Shown here: positions 7,049 to 14,076 of the stretch, one piece after another
Layout of the letters: the number at the start of each line of letters is the position of its first letter
Position numbering within the stretch: position 1 is the stretch's first letter
Assembly: GCA_016202815.1 (NCBI GenBank)
Contig: JACQNZ010000004.1
Location: 1-57,521 of the forward strand
From: Candidatus Aenigmatarchaeota archaeon
Lineage (GTDB): Archaea > Aenigmatarchaeota > Aenigmatarchaeia > JACPZZ01
DNA: 57,521 nt
Reading direction: 5' to 3'
The notes under the pieces: model-generated
The model's input: only the letters and a program-made list of their open reading frames with translations
The model's database searches: none
What the model was told of the DNA's origin: nothing
Translations under genes and position numbers: made by a program

Positions 7049-8002
7049 GTGATAACAAAAGAAGACGCAAATACCAATGACAGTTACGGAACGCGCCCGG
7101 AAAAACGGACTGTTGGGCAGCTTCTCGAATACGGGCTGATAAACCTTGACAAGCCGCAAGGCCCGACCAGCCACCAGACCGTTGCGTGGATAAAAAATAT
7201 GCTCGACTTGCACAAAGTCTCGCACACAGGCACAATAGACCCGATGGTAAGCGGCGTGCTTGTTGTCATGCTGAATGAATCGGTGAAGGCGACGGAACTG
7301 GTAGGCCATGAGGAAAAGGAATACATAGCATTGATGCATGTCCACCAGCAGCTTCCGAAAGAAGCAGTAGAAAAGTCCATAAGAAAATTCATAGGAAAAA
7401 TAAAACAGATACCGCCTTTGAAGTCGGCTGTGGCGCGGCGCGAAAGGACGCGCGAGATAATGGACATCCAAATACTCGAGATAAGCGGGAAGGACGTTTT
7501 GTTTCGTGTCATGTGCGAGGCAGGCACGTACATACGGCGATTGGTCGATGACATAGGGAAAGATTTGAAATGCGGGGCGCATATGGCCGAGTTACGAAGA
7601 ACGCGCGCCGGCATTTTTCGCGAAAGCGGTTCGTTCACGATGCACGAGCTGAAAGACGCGTGGGAGATCTACAGGGAAAGCGGGGATGAAACAAAATTGA
7701 GAAAAATCATCATTCCGCTGGAAGATGTTTTGCGATCGCTGAGAATCAGGAGGATAATTGTCAAAGATTCTGCGGTCAACAAAATCTGCAACGGCGCCGC
7801 GGTCGGCGTAAACGGAATTGCAAGACTTGACGAGAACATAAAAAAGGGGGAGCGTGTCGTTGTGCTAACGTTAAAAGGCGAGATCGTCGCGGTAGCAACG
7901 GCGCTGATGGATTCTGCGGAGGTCAAGAAGGCCGAACAGGGCTTGTCGGCGAAGACGGACAGGGTCTTGATGAAGTTGAATACGTACCCGTATATGAGCT
8001 GA
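7049..8002 (+). CDS. cbf5: tRNA/rRNA pseudouridine synthase Cbf5 (TruB family)
   Basis: 317 residues. The TruB catalytic motif HTGTIDPMVSGVL, with its nucleophilic Asp, is at about residues 61-73, preceded by GLINLDKPQGPTSHQTV. CEAGTYIRRLVDDIG is the second conserved TruB/Cbf5 motif. A C-terminal PUA domain (residues about 235-310, DSAVNKICNGAAVGVNGI ... GERVVVLTLKGEIVAVA) is typical of archaeal Cbf5, which works in H/ACA guide RNPs and on tRNA U55. The start is GTG at 7049. cbf5 normally follows the adkA-DUF106 group in archaea; eL34, cmk and eL14, often found between, are absent here. Confidence 0.94.
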   Translation: MITKEDANTNDSYGTRPEKRTVGQLLEYGLINLDKPQGPTSHQTVAWIKNMLDLHKVSHTGTIDPMVSGVLVVMLNESVKATELVGHEEKEYIALMHVHQQLPKEAVEKSIRKFIGKIKQIPPLKSAVARRERTREIMDIQILEISGKDVLFRVMCEAGTYIRRLVDDIGKDLKCGAHMAELRRTRAGIFRESGSFTMHELKDAWEIYRESGDETKLRKIIIPLEDVLRSLRIRRIIVKDSAVNKICNGAAVGVNGIARLDENIKKGERVVVLTLKGEIVAVATALMDSAEVKKAEQGLSAKTDRVLMKLNTYPYMS

Positions 8003-8013
8003 AAAAAAATAAG

Positions 8014-8370
8014 CGCCGAGGAAGGGATTTGAACCCTTACGGGGCAAATGCCGACTGAAGCAGTTTCAGACCAAAGCATACCGATACAGTATACGGTATG
8101 CTTCTGTTTACCTCTGCTTCTAGCTGTTTACGCCCCACCGGATTTCTAAAGCTCCAAACTTAAAGGATTCCTCATTCGCAGACTGGCACATATCATATGA
8201 TACGTGTCTAATTCTCCGCCGTCAGAATCAAGCCTTGTTGTCATAGCTTCTCAAGTATCGCCTATTTCACAGACTTTTTAGGGTCTCAAAATATCCGGCG
8301 CATTTAACCTGGTTCTGCCTTCGAACAGACTGACGCACACCTGCTGTGCGTCGAGTTACAGTACCTCGGC
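8014..8370 (-). tRNA. Probable type II tRNA (Ser-like) with several introns
   Basis: Minus strand. The ends form a perfect 7-bp acceptor stem (GCCGAGG at 8370-8364, CCTCGGC at 8021-8015) with discriminator G, as in archaeal tRNA-Ser. The T-arm AAGGG-TTCAAAT-CCCTT (8038-8022) is contiguous with it. Nested inside are CCGGAT (8298-8293) with ATCCGG (8143-8138), placed as an anticodon stem, and GGGGC (8136-8132) with GCCCC (8045-8041), placed as a long variable arm. A mature serine tRNA needs about 85-90 bases, so roughly 270 bases are extra: a large block in the anticodon loop, about 85 bases in the variable loop, and additional bases around the D-arm. I could not place the bulge-helix-bulge splice sites or fix the anticodon. 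A tmRNA-like RNA is the main alternative. Confidence 0.55.
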
Positions 8371-8457
8371 TTTCCTCGGCATATTCTAATTGCGATGAAA
8401 GGTTAATAAACTCCTGACTTTATCCGGCTTTTTTATACCGGAGCACAAAATTAGATC

Positions 8458-8574
8458 ATGCAATGGGATGAGGAAGGTCTGCATATCGGCGGCTATGTCA
8501 TAAACAAGAAGATATTTCCCATCCTGCTGGTAATTCTTGGGATAGTTGCGCTTGTTTCCAGCATGCTGAAGTGA
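8458..8574 (+). CDS. 38-residue single-TM peptide
   Basis: A short open frame: an acidic N-terminus with MQWDEEGLHIGGYVINKK, then one hydrophobic segment (IFPILLVILGIVALVSSML). It is unrecognised. It stands alone between the tRNA-like gene and a DUF4389 gene on the same strand, with a T-rich pyrimidine stretch and TTTTTATACC upstream. Coding status rests on the clean N-charged/TM architecture only. Confidence 0.4.
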   Translation: MQWDEEGLHIGGYVINKKIFPILLVILGIVALVSSMLK

Positions 8575-8609
8575 CAATTATTTATTAACAAGGAAAATGA
8601 AACTATTTT

Positions 8610-8903
8610 ATGACCTTTCCAAGGAAAAGGGCGAATGAGCGCCGGGAAGCGGTTTTGCGCATTCCGATAGGCTTCGTTTCCGGCATAATACTGGGATTCT
8701 GGAAGATGCTTGTGGAAGTCGTTTTGATTATCCACTGGTTTCTGGCCATAATAACCGGAAAAAGAAATTTGAACCTTGCGAACTTCGCAAATGCGTGGAT
8801 AACCGAATATTACGGGTTCACAAGGTACATGAATTTTACAACAAACGAAAGGCCGTTCCCGTTCACGCCACTGCACAAGCCAGTCCGGCCTGTCGTGGCG
8901 TGA
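8610..8903 (+). CDS. DUF4389-like membrane protein
   Basis: 97 residues. The pattern (basic N-terminus, one or two hydrophobic helices with IHWFLAIITGKRNLNLANF, an amphipathic YYGFTRYMNFTTNERPFPF segment, then a proline-rich end) resembles DUF4389 proteins, small membrane proteins of unknown function. The gene ends 1 base from the stop of the convergent YHS gene. Confidence 0.6.
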   Translation: MTFPRKRANERREAVLRIPIGFVSGIILGFWKMLVEVVLIIHWFLAIITGKRNLNLANFANAWITEYYGFTRYMNFTTNERPFPFTPLHKPVRPVVA

Positions 8904-8904
8904 T

Positions 8905-9048
8905 TTAAGCGCTTCGGGCGAATTTTTCCGGGTTCTTGTCAAACGCTTGCGCGCAATTTTTGCTGCAGAAAAAATAGGTTTTTCCTTTGTTGTCCCTTCT
9001 TATCGCGGTTTTCTCATCTACCTGCATGCCGCACACGACGTCTTTCAT
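8905..9048 (-). CDS. Stand-alone YHS-domain protein, 47 residues
   Basis: Minus-strand frame from ATG at 9048. The sequence is a complete YHS domain: DVVCGMQVDEKTAIRR, then KTYFFCSKNCAQAFDKNPEKF. The Cys residues of VCGM and CSKNC are the presumed metal (copper) ligands. YHS domains occur in copper ATPases and heavy-metal proteins, and the same domain fronts the CopA ATPase in this window (14077). It is the last gene of a three-gene minus-strand set with the DUF5676 and Met-rich genes, all pointing away from the PadR-TRASH regulator. Confidence 0.8.
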   Translation of the reverse strand: MKDVVCGMQVDEKTAIRRDNKGKTYFFCSKNCAQAFDKNPEKFARSA

Positions 9049-9057
9049 CACAACAAC

Positions 9058-9327
9058 CTATCTCATGTTCTTTAGGGTCCAGTTGTAGACTACTGCGAAC
9101 AGCCAGCCGTAGAACGCGCCGAGGATGAAGCCGCCTGCCAGAGCTACAGGATAGTTCATCATGCTGCCCCAGAAATTCGGGTACATCAGGTTCATCATCG
9201 ACGGCTGCCTCATCACGCCGTGCCATAATATGCCGGTCAATGATGCGACTGAGCCGAACAGGCCCGTTGCCGTTGCGACGATTCTCTCGTCAAGCTTATG
9301 CATCAATTTTGCTTTAATCGCTGCCAT
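9058..9327 (-). CDS. DUF5676-like membrane protein
   Basis: 89 residues from ATG 9327, which has an AGGTGG purine-rich site just upstream; longer in-frame starts would run into a TATA-like stretch. Two TM segments (about residues 16-35 and 56-80) and the family-like end GAFYGWLFAVVYNWTLKN. DUF5676 proteins accompany heavy-metal and copper genes in many genomes; function unknown. A second member is at 13735-14025 beside the copper ATPase, also divergently transcribed. Confidence 0.7.
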   Translation of the reverse strand: MAAIKAKLMHKLDERIVATATGLFGSVASLTGILWHGVMRQPSMMNLMYPNFWGSMMNYPVALAGGFILGAFYGWLFAVVYNWTLKNMR

Positions 9328-9374
9328 CCAAAAACCACCTAAATATATTTTGAATTCTTGTTGTATAAATATTG

Positions 9375-9713
9375 TCAGCACCGGTAGTACATCCTTCCCA
9401 TGACAAGATTCATCATGTCCGAAGTCTCCGCGCTCAGGCCTTGTTCGAACTTTTCGTCGAACTCCCTGCCCATCATGTTTTCCATGAACAGTTCGCCGGC
9501 TTCCTTCAATTGTGCCGCATCAAGCCTGGAGCAGTCGCTTTTTTGCCCGTACATCCCGTAGCCCATCATGCCATTCATCATGCCCGGCATCATGTAAGCG
9601 TACTTTGGGTAAGAGTTGACGGCTATGAAATTCCACGCCAGCGTGACCACCAGGGCGGCTATAAAACCCAGCATAAAGCCTGTCACGAACCGGCTGCCAT
9701 TTCTTTTCGGCAT
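9375..9713 (-). CDS. Met-rich single-TM protein, possible copper binder
   Basis: 112 residues from ATG 9713. After a basic start there is one TM (residues about 9-33), then an outer-facing segment with 14 Met, including MMPGMMNGMMGYGMYG, and a C-terminal MGRMYYRC. Met clusters of this kind bind Cu(I) in known periplasmic copper proteins; a role in copper handling is inferred from that and from the neighbours. It is the first gene of the minus-strand set and lies directly next to the shared 20-bp promoter motif. Confidence 0.65.
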   Translation of the reverse strand: MPKRNGSRFVTGFMLGFIAALVVTLAWNFIAVNSYPKYAYMMPGMMNGMMGYGMYGQKSDCSRLDAAQLKEAGELFMENMMGREFDEKFEQGLSAETSDMMNLVMGRMYYRC

Positions 9714-9729
9714 GCAATCCTTTAATATG

Positions 9730-9749
9730 TCATAAATTAGATATATAAA
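9730..9749 (+). promoter_or_regulatory. Shared promoter/operator motif, copy 1
   Basis: TCATAAATTAGATATATAAA, identical over 20 bases to 14035-14054. It includes a TATA-like ATATATAAA about 22 bp before the PadR-TRASH ATG (9771), the spacing of a leaderless promoter, and it lies 16 bp upstream of the minus-strand Met-rich gene. A shared operator for the region's metal regulator is inferred. Confidence 0.7.
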
Positions 9750-9770
9750 CCTCATGCCCTCATTACTCTT

Positions 9771-10193
9771 ATGAAAATCCGAAGGCCGTTGACGGATATC
9801 AGGTTAAACACACTCCTTCTTTTGAACGCCAGGCCAAGGCACGGATATGAATTGATAAAGGATCTGGAAGCGTTTACCGGGAAAAGGATAAGTTCGGGGC
9901 AGATTTATCCGCTGTTAAAGGACCTGCAGAAAAGCGGGTTGGTGAAAATAGCTTCGAGGGGGCGCAGGGACAAGAAGACATTTTCCATGACAACGAACGG
10001 CCGCCGGACAGTTTCCAGCGCCATATCCCGGATCGGCGGGCTGCTCGATTCCTTTGTTTCATCCAAGTTGAGGAAATGTGCGCATTGCGGGTGCGAGGTG
10101 TACAAAGGCGGGTGCAAGGCAGTTGTCAGATCCAAGACGATGTATTTTTGCTGCGGGAACTGCGCGGATGCGTGCAGGCGGTGGAAGGCATGA
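9771..10193 (+). CDS. PadR-type regulator with C-terminal TRASH-like metal domain
   Basis: 140 residues. Residues 1-95 are a PadR winged helix: LNTLLLLNARPRHGYELIKD, SSGQIYPLLKDLQKSGLV, and a RGRRDKKTFSMTTNGRRTV wing. Residues about 101-140 carry CAHCGCEVYKGG ... YFCCGNCADACRRW, a Cys cluster like the TRASH metal-binding domain. The fusion suggests a DNA-binding protein whose activity follows a soft metal such as copper. The gene opens a plus-strand operon running to 13748 and faces the Met-rich/DUF5676/YHS genes across the shared motif. Its stop overlaps the next ATG (ATGA). Confidence 0.8.
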   Translation: MKIRRPLTDIRLNTLLLLNARPRHGYELIKDLEAFTGKRISSGQIYPLLKDLQKSGLVKIASRGRRDKKTFSMTTNGRRTVSSAISRIGGLLDSFVSSKLRKCAHCGCEVYKGGCKAVVRSKTMYFCCGNCADACRRWKA

Positions 10194-10678
10194 GGACCAA
10201 ACACGTGGGAGTTTTCCTGGCCGGCATAGCTATCGCCCTGTTTTTTGTGACAGTTTCTTTTACAGAGACTCTGGTGGAAGCGAACAAGATACTCCATAAA
10301 AGCTGCACCTTGCCGCAGGGAATATGCCCGTATACAGGCTTTCCGTTGCAATCAGCAGCGGCGTTTTTGATAGATATAATAATTTTTGCGTCCGGCACGT
10401 TCCTTATACTCAATTCGAAGAAAGACGAGAAAATTTCCGCAGAAAACAGGAAAACCTTTGAAACGACCCTAAAATCGCTGGCGGGCGACGAAAAGAAGCT
10501 GTATGAGATAATAACAGGTGAGGGTGCAATTTTCCAAAGCGACTTGGTCGAAAAAAGCGGCTTTCCCAAGGCCAAAGTTACGAGGATCCTTGACAAGATG
10601 GAAGGCAAATCGCTGGTGGAGCGCAGAAGGCGCGGGCTGACGAACATGATTGTTCCAAAAAAACCTTTACAGGCCTGA
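10190..10678 (+). CDS. Membrane-anchored winged-helix regulator
   Basis: 162 residues from ATG 10190, which overlaps the PadR stop. A TM segment (about residues 6-26), a short outer loop with two Cys (KSCTLPQGIC), a second TM (about 60-80), then a cytoplasmic winged helix (EITGEGAIFQSDLVEKSGF ... VERRRRG). This architecture is common in archaea for one-component sensors in which an outside signal is passed to a tethered DNA-binding domain. The outer Cys pair could be redox- or metal-sensitive. A longer in-frame start at 10076 lies inside padR and is rejected. Confidence 0.75.
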   Translation: MRTKHVGVFLAGIAIALFFVTVSFTETLVEANKILHKSCTLPQGICPYTGFPLQSAAAFLIDIIIFASGTFLILNSKKDEKISAENRKTFETTLKSLAGDEKKLYEIITGEGAIFQSDLVEKSGFPKAKVTRILDKMEGKSLVERRRRGLTNMIVPKKPLQA

Positions 10679-10727
10679 AACTGGTTTCATACCAACCAAT
10701 ATCCTTTGTTTCACTCATTTACTAACC

Positions 10728-11306
10728 ATGAAAAAAGAAAAAAGGCTGTTAGCTTCTTATGCGCTGGTAGCGGCAATGCTTTTCGTTCTTGCGTTTAACC
10801 AGTACATGATACAGTCCATTAACGGCGGTTTAGCCGTTGATCGGATGTCGGCAGCGCAGGAAAATTCCGGTTTTGAACTTCCGAAGGGACCGCCCGCGAT
10901 TTACGGCGCAGAGCTTGGCGTGAGCTTTGACAAGGTTGTTGAATCCTTAAACGTGCTGTCAGCGCTGGACGGCGACCTGTACCCTGACGGAAAGCTGAAG
11001 TTCGCGGATTTGAACAATGTGCAGCAGGGAAGATATTTAAAAATTGGGTCTATGATAGCCTGTGAGTTTTGCTGCGGCGCGAGCACCCTTGTGTTCAGCG
11101 ACGGCCAGCCGGCTTGCGGCTGTTCGCATTCCGCGGCAATGCGAGGACTGGCAAAATACCTGCTTATCAACCACGGCGATGAGTACACGGACCAGCAGAT
11201 ACTTGACGAATTGACAAAATGGAAGACTATGTTCTTCCCGAAACAGATGGCAGCAAAATATGCGTCCGACACAAAAAACGTACCGGACATGGTTGGAGGG
11301 TGCTGA
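10728..11306 (+). CDS. Secreted or anchored Cys-rich protein ending in PDMVGGC
   Basis: 192 residues from ATG 10728. Residues about 5-28 form a signal/anchor. The body has ACEFCCGASTLVF and ACGCSHSAAMRG, a dense Cys/His set suited to metal or disulfide chemistry, followed by a helical segment (NHGDEYTDQQILDELTKWK). The C-terminus is PDMVGGC, shared with the next gene. No family name is assigned with confidence. It lies in the operon with a redoxin and a CcdA-like protein, suggesting an extracytoplasmic thiol or metal role. Confidence 0.7.
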   Translation: MKKEKRLLASYALVAAMLFVLAFNQYMIQSINGGLAVDRMSAAQENSGFELPKGPPAIYGAELGVSFDKVVESLNVLSALDGDLYPDGKLKFADLNNVQQGRYLKIGSMIACEFCCGASTLVFSDGQPACGCSHSAAMRGLAKYLLINHGDEYTDQQILDELTKWKTMFFPKQMAAKYASDTKNVPDMVGGC

Positions 11307-11307
11307 A

Positions 11308-11502
11308 ATGAACAACGAGACAATGTTTTTAATCATCCTGGGAGTCATGCTTTTAATTTCGGGCGTACAGTCTGTAGAGCTGATAAAAATCAGTGAAAAG
11401 ATCAGCGCAGGCACTCTTGTCAATGGAGACAGCCCTGCCAATGCGGTTGACGCGGCCTCATTTGGGATGGACAGCGTTCCGGACATGGTAGGGGGATGTT
11501 AA
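11308..11502 (+). CDS. Small single-TM protein ending in PDMVGGC
   Basis: 64 residues from ATG 11308, one base after the previous stop. The N-terminal TM (MFLIILGVMLLISGVQSVEL) is followed by a short outer segment whose last eight residues, VPDMVGGC, repeat the end of the preceding protein. The first protein reads KNVPDMVGGC and this one SVPDMVGGC. The shared tail, with its single terminal Cys, looks like a recognised or modified motif. The next gene's ATG overlaps the stop codon region by 7 bases. Confidence 0.65.
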   Translation: MNNETMFLIILGVMLLISGVQSVELIKISEKISAGTLVNGDSPANAVDAASFGMDSVPDMVGGC

Positions 11503-12113
11503 CGGTGGCCAATTTGATGATCAAGAAAAGTTATGCGTACGTGGCGGTTCTGATTCTTTTGGCGTTCTTTGCCGGTAGTTTTTTGGCTAATACAGCAGGA
11601 AGCAAAGACAACGGAATTACGGGAAAAGCCACGGGCAGCGTTGTTTTTGAGCAGGCTGTGGGAAAGAAAGCTCCCGATTTTGTCCTTGACGGGATTGACG
11701 ACAAAAAAACCAAATTGAGCGATTACGCGGGAAAGGTTGTGATTTTGTTTTTCAATGAAGGCGAAATGTGTTACCCTGCGTGCTGGCAGCAGATTGCTGC
11801 ACTTGGAAGCGACGGGAGATTTAATACCGGCGATGTCGCGGCGTTTTCCATTGTTGTGGATTCGAAAAGCATGTGGAAAAAAATCGTAGGACAGGTGCCG
11901 CAGCTTTCGGAAGCAAAAATTTTATTCGATACCAGTAAGGCTGTTTCATCGGCTTATGACGTGTTGTCGCTGGAGTCATCGATGCATCCCGGAAGCTATC
12001 CGGGCCACACGTACGTTGTCATAGACAAAGGCGGCGTAATACGCTATGTTTTGGACGACCCGAAGATGGCGATAAGGAACGACCAGTTGGCGCTGGAAAT
12101 AGAAAAATTATAA
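11496..12113 (+). CDS. Membrane-anchored redoxin (AhpC/TSA-like thioredoxin fold)
   Basis: 205 residues from ATG 11496; an alternative ATG at 11517 would trim seven residues. A TM anchor (about residues 12-30) precedes a redoxin domain: APDFVLDGIDDKKTKLSDY, VVILFFNEGEMCYPACWQQ with two Cys separated by PA, then a CcdA-neighbour-like C-terminal HTYVVIDKGGVIRYVLDDP. The Cys pair sits where peroxiredoxins and ResA-type proteins have their active site. It probably passes electrons from the CcdA-like protein that follows to extracytoplasmic partners. Confidence 0.8.
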   Translation: MLTVANLMIKKSYAYVAVLILLAFFAGSFLANTAGSKDNGITGKATGSVVFEQAVGKKAPDFVLDGIDDKKTKLSDYAGKVVILFFNEGEMCYPACWQQIAALGSDGRFNTGDVAAFSIVVDSKSMWKKIVGQVPQLSEAKILFDTSKAVSSAYDVLSLESSMHPGSYPGHTYVVIDKGGVIRYVLDDPKMAIRNDQLALEIEKL

Positions 12114-12127
12114 TAAAAGGACAGCTT

Positions 12128-12985
12128 ATGGTAGAACTATTGATCAGTTCATCGCTGGTAACAGCGTTTATCGCTGGCATAGCCGCGCTTTTCGCGCCTT
12201 GCTGTATTTCCGTGCTGCTGCCCGCTTACCTGGGCTCTATTTTCAGGCAGAGGCGCACCGTATTTTTGATGACGTTCGTGTTTTTCCTCGGCCTGTTGCT
12301 GGTGTTTCTGCCGCTCGGCTTTGGTATAGCGGGCGTAGGCCAATTTTTCAGCGGGTACCATAACCAGATATTCATAGCAGGCGGCCTGTTCGTTTCACTC
12401 CTGGGCATATCCATACTTGCAGGAAAGCATTTCTCCCTCCCTTTTTCCGTGAATGTGGGCGGCGTAAAAGCGAATAACGCCGGATCCGTTTTCGTACTTG
12501 GAATTTTCTCCGGCTTTGCCACACTATGCTGCGCGCCGGTGCTCGCGGGCGTGCTGGCTTTATCGGTTTTGCCGGGTTCTGTTTTCTGGGGCGGCGTGTA
12601 TTCTTTCACCTATGTGCTGGGCATGGTGGCCCCGCTTTTTGTCATCGCTTATTACATTGATAAAAAGGACGTGACAGGATTGTTCATGAAGGCCAGAAAA
12701 CAGGTTTCGTACTCTGTCCTGGGCAATAAAATGAAAATCACCATAGCCAACCTGCTGTCAGGCGTGACGTTTTTGTTGATGGGCCTGCTGATTCTGTTCC
12801 TTGCGTCTACTAACAGACTTGCTATGGGAGGCGGGGAATACCAAACCACGATAAACATATTTTTAGCAAGAGTTACCAATCTTATAACACAGTATGCAGG
12901 CCAAATTCCTGTTGCTGTGTGGCTGGCTATGATTGCTGGCGCGGCATTGTTGATATTGAAAATGGCTGTCGGGAGGCGGGGATGA
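12128..12985 (+). CDS. ccdA: CcdA/DsbD-type transmembrane thiol electron carrier
   Basis: 285 residues with about seven hydrophobic segments. The two conserved Cys-Pro-type sites of the family appear as ALFAPCCISVLLPAYLG near residue 25 and FSGFATLCCAPVLAG near residue 140, each with doubled Cys. CcdA proteins carry reducing equivalents from cytoplasmic thioredoxin across the membrane. Placement right after the anchored redoxin (14 bases) supports a redox pair. The stop overlaps the next ATG (ATGA). Confidence 0.85.
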   Translation: MVELLISSSLVTAFIAGIAALFAPCCISVLLPAYLGSIFRQRRTVFLMTFVFFLGLLLVFLPLGFGIAGVGQFFSGYHNQIFIAGGLFVSLLGISILAGKHFSLPFSVNVGGVKANNAGSVFVLGIFSGFATLCCAPVLAGVLALSVLPGSVFWGGVYSFTYVLGMVAPLFVIAYYIDKKDVTGLFMKARKQVSYSVLGNKMKITIANLLSGVTFLLMGLLILFLASTNRLAMGGGEYQTTINIFLARVTNLITQYAGQIPVAVWLAMIAGAALLILKMAVGRRG

Positions 12986-13224
12986 ATATGAAACAAAGCA
13001 GGAAGCATTTGGATTACGCGATGCTGTTTTTCGGGTTGGTCGTCTTTTTCTGGTCGTTTTTGTCATTGTTCAACAGCGACGGGGACTCTTACGCGGGAAA
13101 AAGCGGGGACTACACAAGCAGCGGGCAGCCGGACAAATGCAAAACGCCTTCCGGTTATACTGACGATGAGTGGCGGGAACACATGGGCCATCATCCGGCC
13201 GTTTACGCGGAATGTCTAAAATGA
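12982..13224 (+). CDS. Small anchored protein with EWREHMGHHPAVYAECL motif
   Basis: 80 residues from ATG 12982, overlapping the ccdA stop. One TM (about residues 13-29), then a polar domain with a single Cys (KCKTP), and a His/Met-rich end EHMGHHPAVYAECLK. The cluster of His, Met and Cys suggests metal binding; the family is not identified. Overlapping start and stop codons on both sides (ATGA) show tight translational coupling with ccdA and the next gene. Confidence 0.7.
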   Translation: MNMKQSRKHLDYAMLFFGLVVFFWSFLSLFNSDGDSYAGKSGDYTSSGQPDKCKTPSGYTDDEWREHMGHHPAVYAECLK

Positions 13225-13748
13225 AACCACAATTATACGGTATCGCAGCAAGCGTGCTAATGCTGGTTATGTACACGGTTGTTGTCAGTTATTTCAATTC
13301 TTTTGGCCATGCAGTTGCCCAGTTCGTGTCCCTGTGGCCTTTGATGATTTTGCTGGTCGCCGGTTTCGGAGGCCAGGTCGGGCTGTTTTTCTATTTTAAA
13401 GAGAAGGCCGGGCAATTGTCTGGTGTTGCGGTCGCATCGTCCGGAACAATGTCGACAGGCTCCATGGTCGCATGCTGCGCCCACCACATCAGCGACGTGC
13501 TGCCATTGATGGGACTTCCTTTCCTTGCCGCGTTTGCTGTCAGATATCAGGTTTTTTTCATCTCATTAGGCGCCGTGTCCAATGTCCTTGGGATGTTGTT
13601 CTTATTGAAAATGATGCACAGCCATAAGTTGAGGTTCGGAAGAAAATCTGTCTTAGGAAAATTAATGCGGTACGATATGGACAGGACGTTCAAAATATCG
13701 CTAGCGGCGGGCGCGGTACTGCTATTGTCAATTTTTATCGTTTCTTAG
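13221..13748 (+). CDS. Polytopic membrane protein with ACCAHH motif
   Basis: 175 residues from ATG 13221, overlapping the previous stop. About five TM segments; the central one carries STGSMVACCAHHISDVLPLMG, a vicinal Cys pair plus two His within a membrane helix, a likely metal- or heme-interacting site. Proteins with this motif are, to my knowledge, uncharacterised. Last gene of the plus-strand operon; its 3' end overlaps the convergent DUF5676-like gene by 14 bases. Confidence 0.7.
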   Translation: MKPQLYGIAASVLMLVMYTVVVSYFNSFGHAVAQFVSLWPLMILLVAGFGGQVGLFFYFKEKAGQLSGVAVASSGTMSTGSMVACCAHHISDVLPLMGLPFLAAFAVRYQVFFISLGAVSNVLGMLFLLKMMHSHKLRFGRKSVLGKLMRYDMDRTFKISLAAGAVLLLSIFIVS

Positions 13749-14025
13749 CACGTCCGTAATTCCTGGCGAAATGATTGTAGATTAGAACGAAAAGAGCGCC
13801 GTAAAAAGCGCCTATGAAAAACATGTCAGCCAGACCTATTAAAAAACTCGCGGGGCTGACCCATTTGAACCATGGAAGAAGCTCGAACAACTGGTGATGC
13901 AATGCGTTGGCCTTAAGCAACCCGTAAACCAGGCACGTCACATAAGCCGCGGCGGAAAAAACGCCCGCTGATAAGCTGGCGATTTTCAGGTTCAATTCGC
14001 GGCTTGCTGCCATCCGGCTTTTCAT
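13735..14025 (-). CDS. Second DUF5676-like membrane protein
   Basis: 96 residues, two to three TM segments (about 15-37, 55-70, 71-88) and the ending FFIGAFYGALFVLIYNHFARN, which parallels GAFYGWLFAVVYNWTLKN of the gene at 9058-9327. It is transcribed divergently from the copper ATPase across the second copy of the 20-bp motif. An internal ATG (residue 5) is an alternative start. Confidence 0.65.
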   Translation of the reverse strand: MKSRMAASRELNLKIASLSAGVFSAAAYVTCLVYGLLKANALHHQLFELLPWFKWVSPASFLIGLADMFFIGAFYGALFVLIYNHFARNYGRAKKR

Positions 14026-14034
14026 AAAAATATA

Positions 14035-14054
14035 TCATAAATTAGATATATAAA
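14035..14054 (+). promoter_or_regulatory. Shared promoter/operator motif, copy 2
   Basis: Identical 20 bases to 9730-9749. The TATA-like ATATATAAA lies about 23 bp before the CopA ATG (14077), and 9 bp separate the motif from the divergent DUF5676-like ATG. It links the copper ATPase to the same control as the PadR-TRASH operon. Confidence 0.7.
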
Positions 14055-14076
14055 TAAACGAGCTTAATCATCAGTG

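Noticed and set aside
8014-8380. tmRNA or RNase P RNA in place of an intron-bearing tRNA
   Set aside because: CTGTAACTCGACG recalls the tmRNA D-loop (CTGGATTCGACG), but no convincing tag frame or long helix 2 was found, and the nested anticodon and variable-arm stems favour a tRNA. RNase P consensus blocks are out of order. The tmRNA option is not fully excluded.
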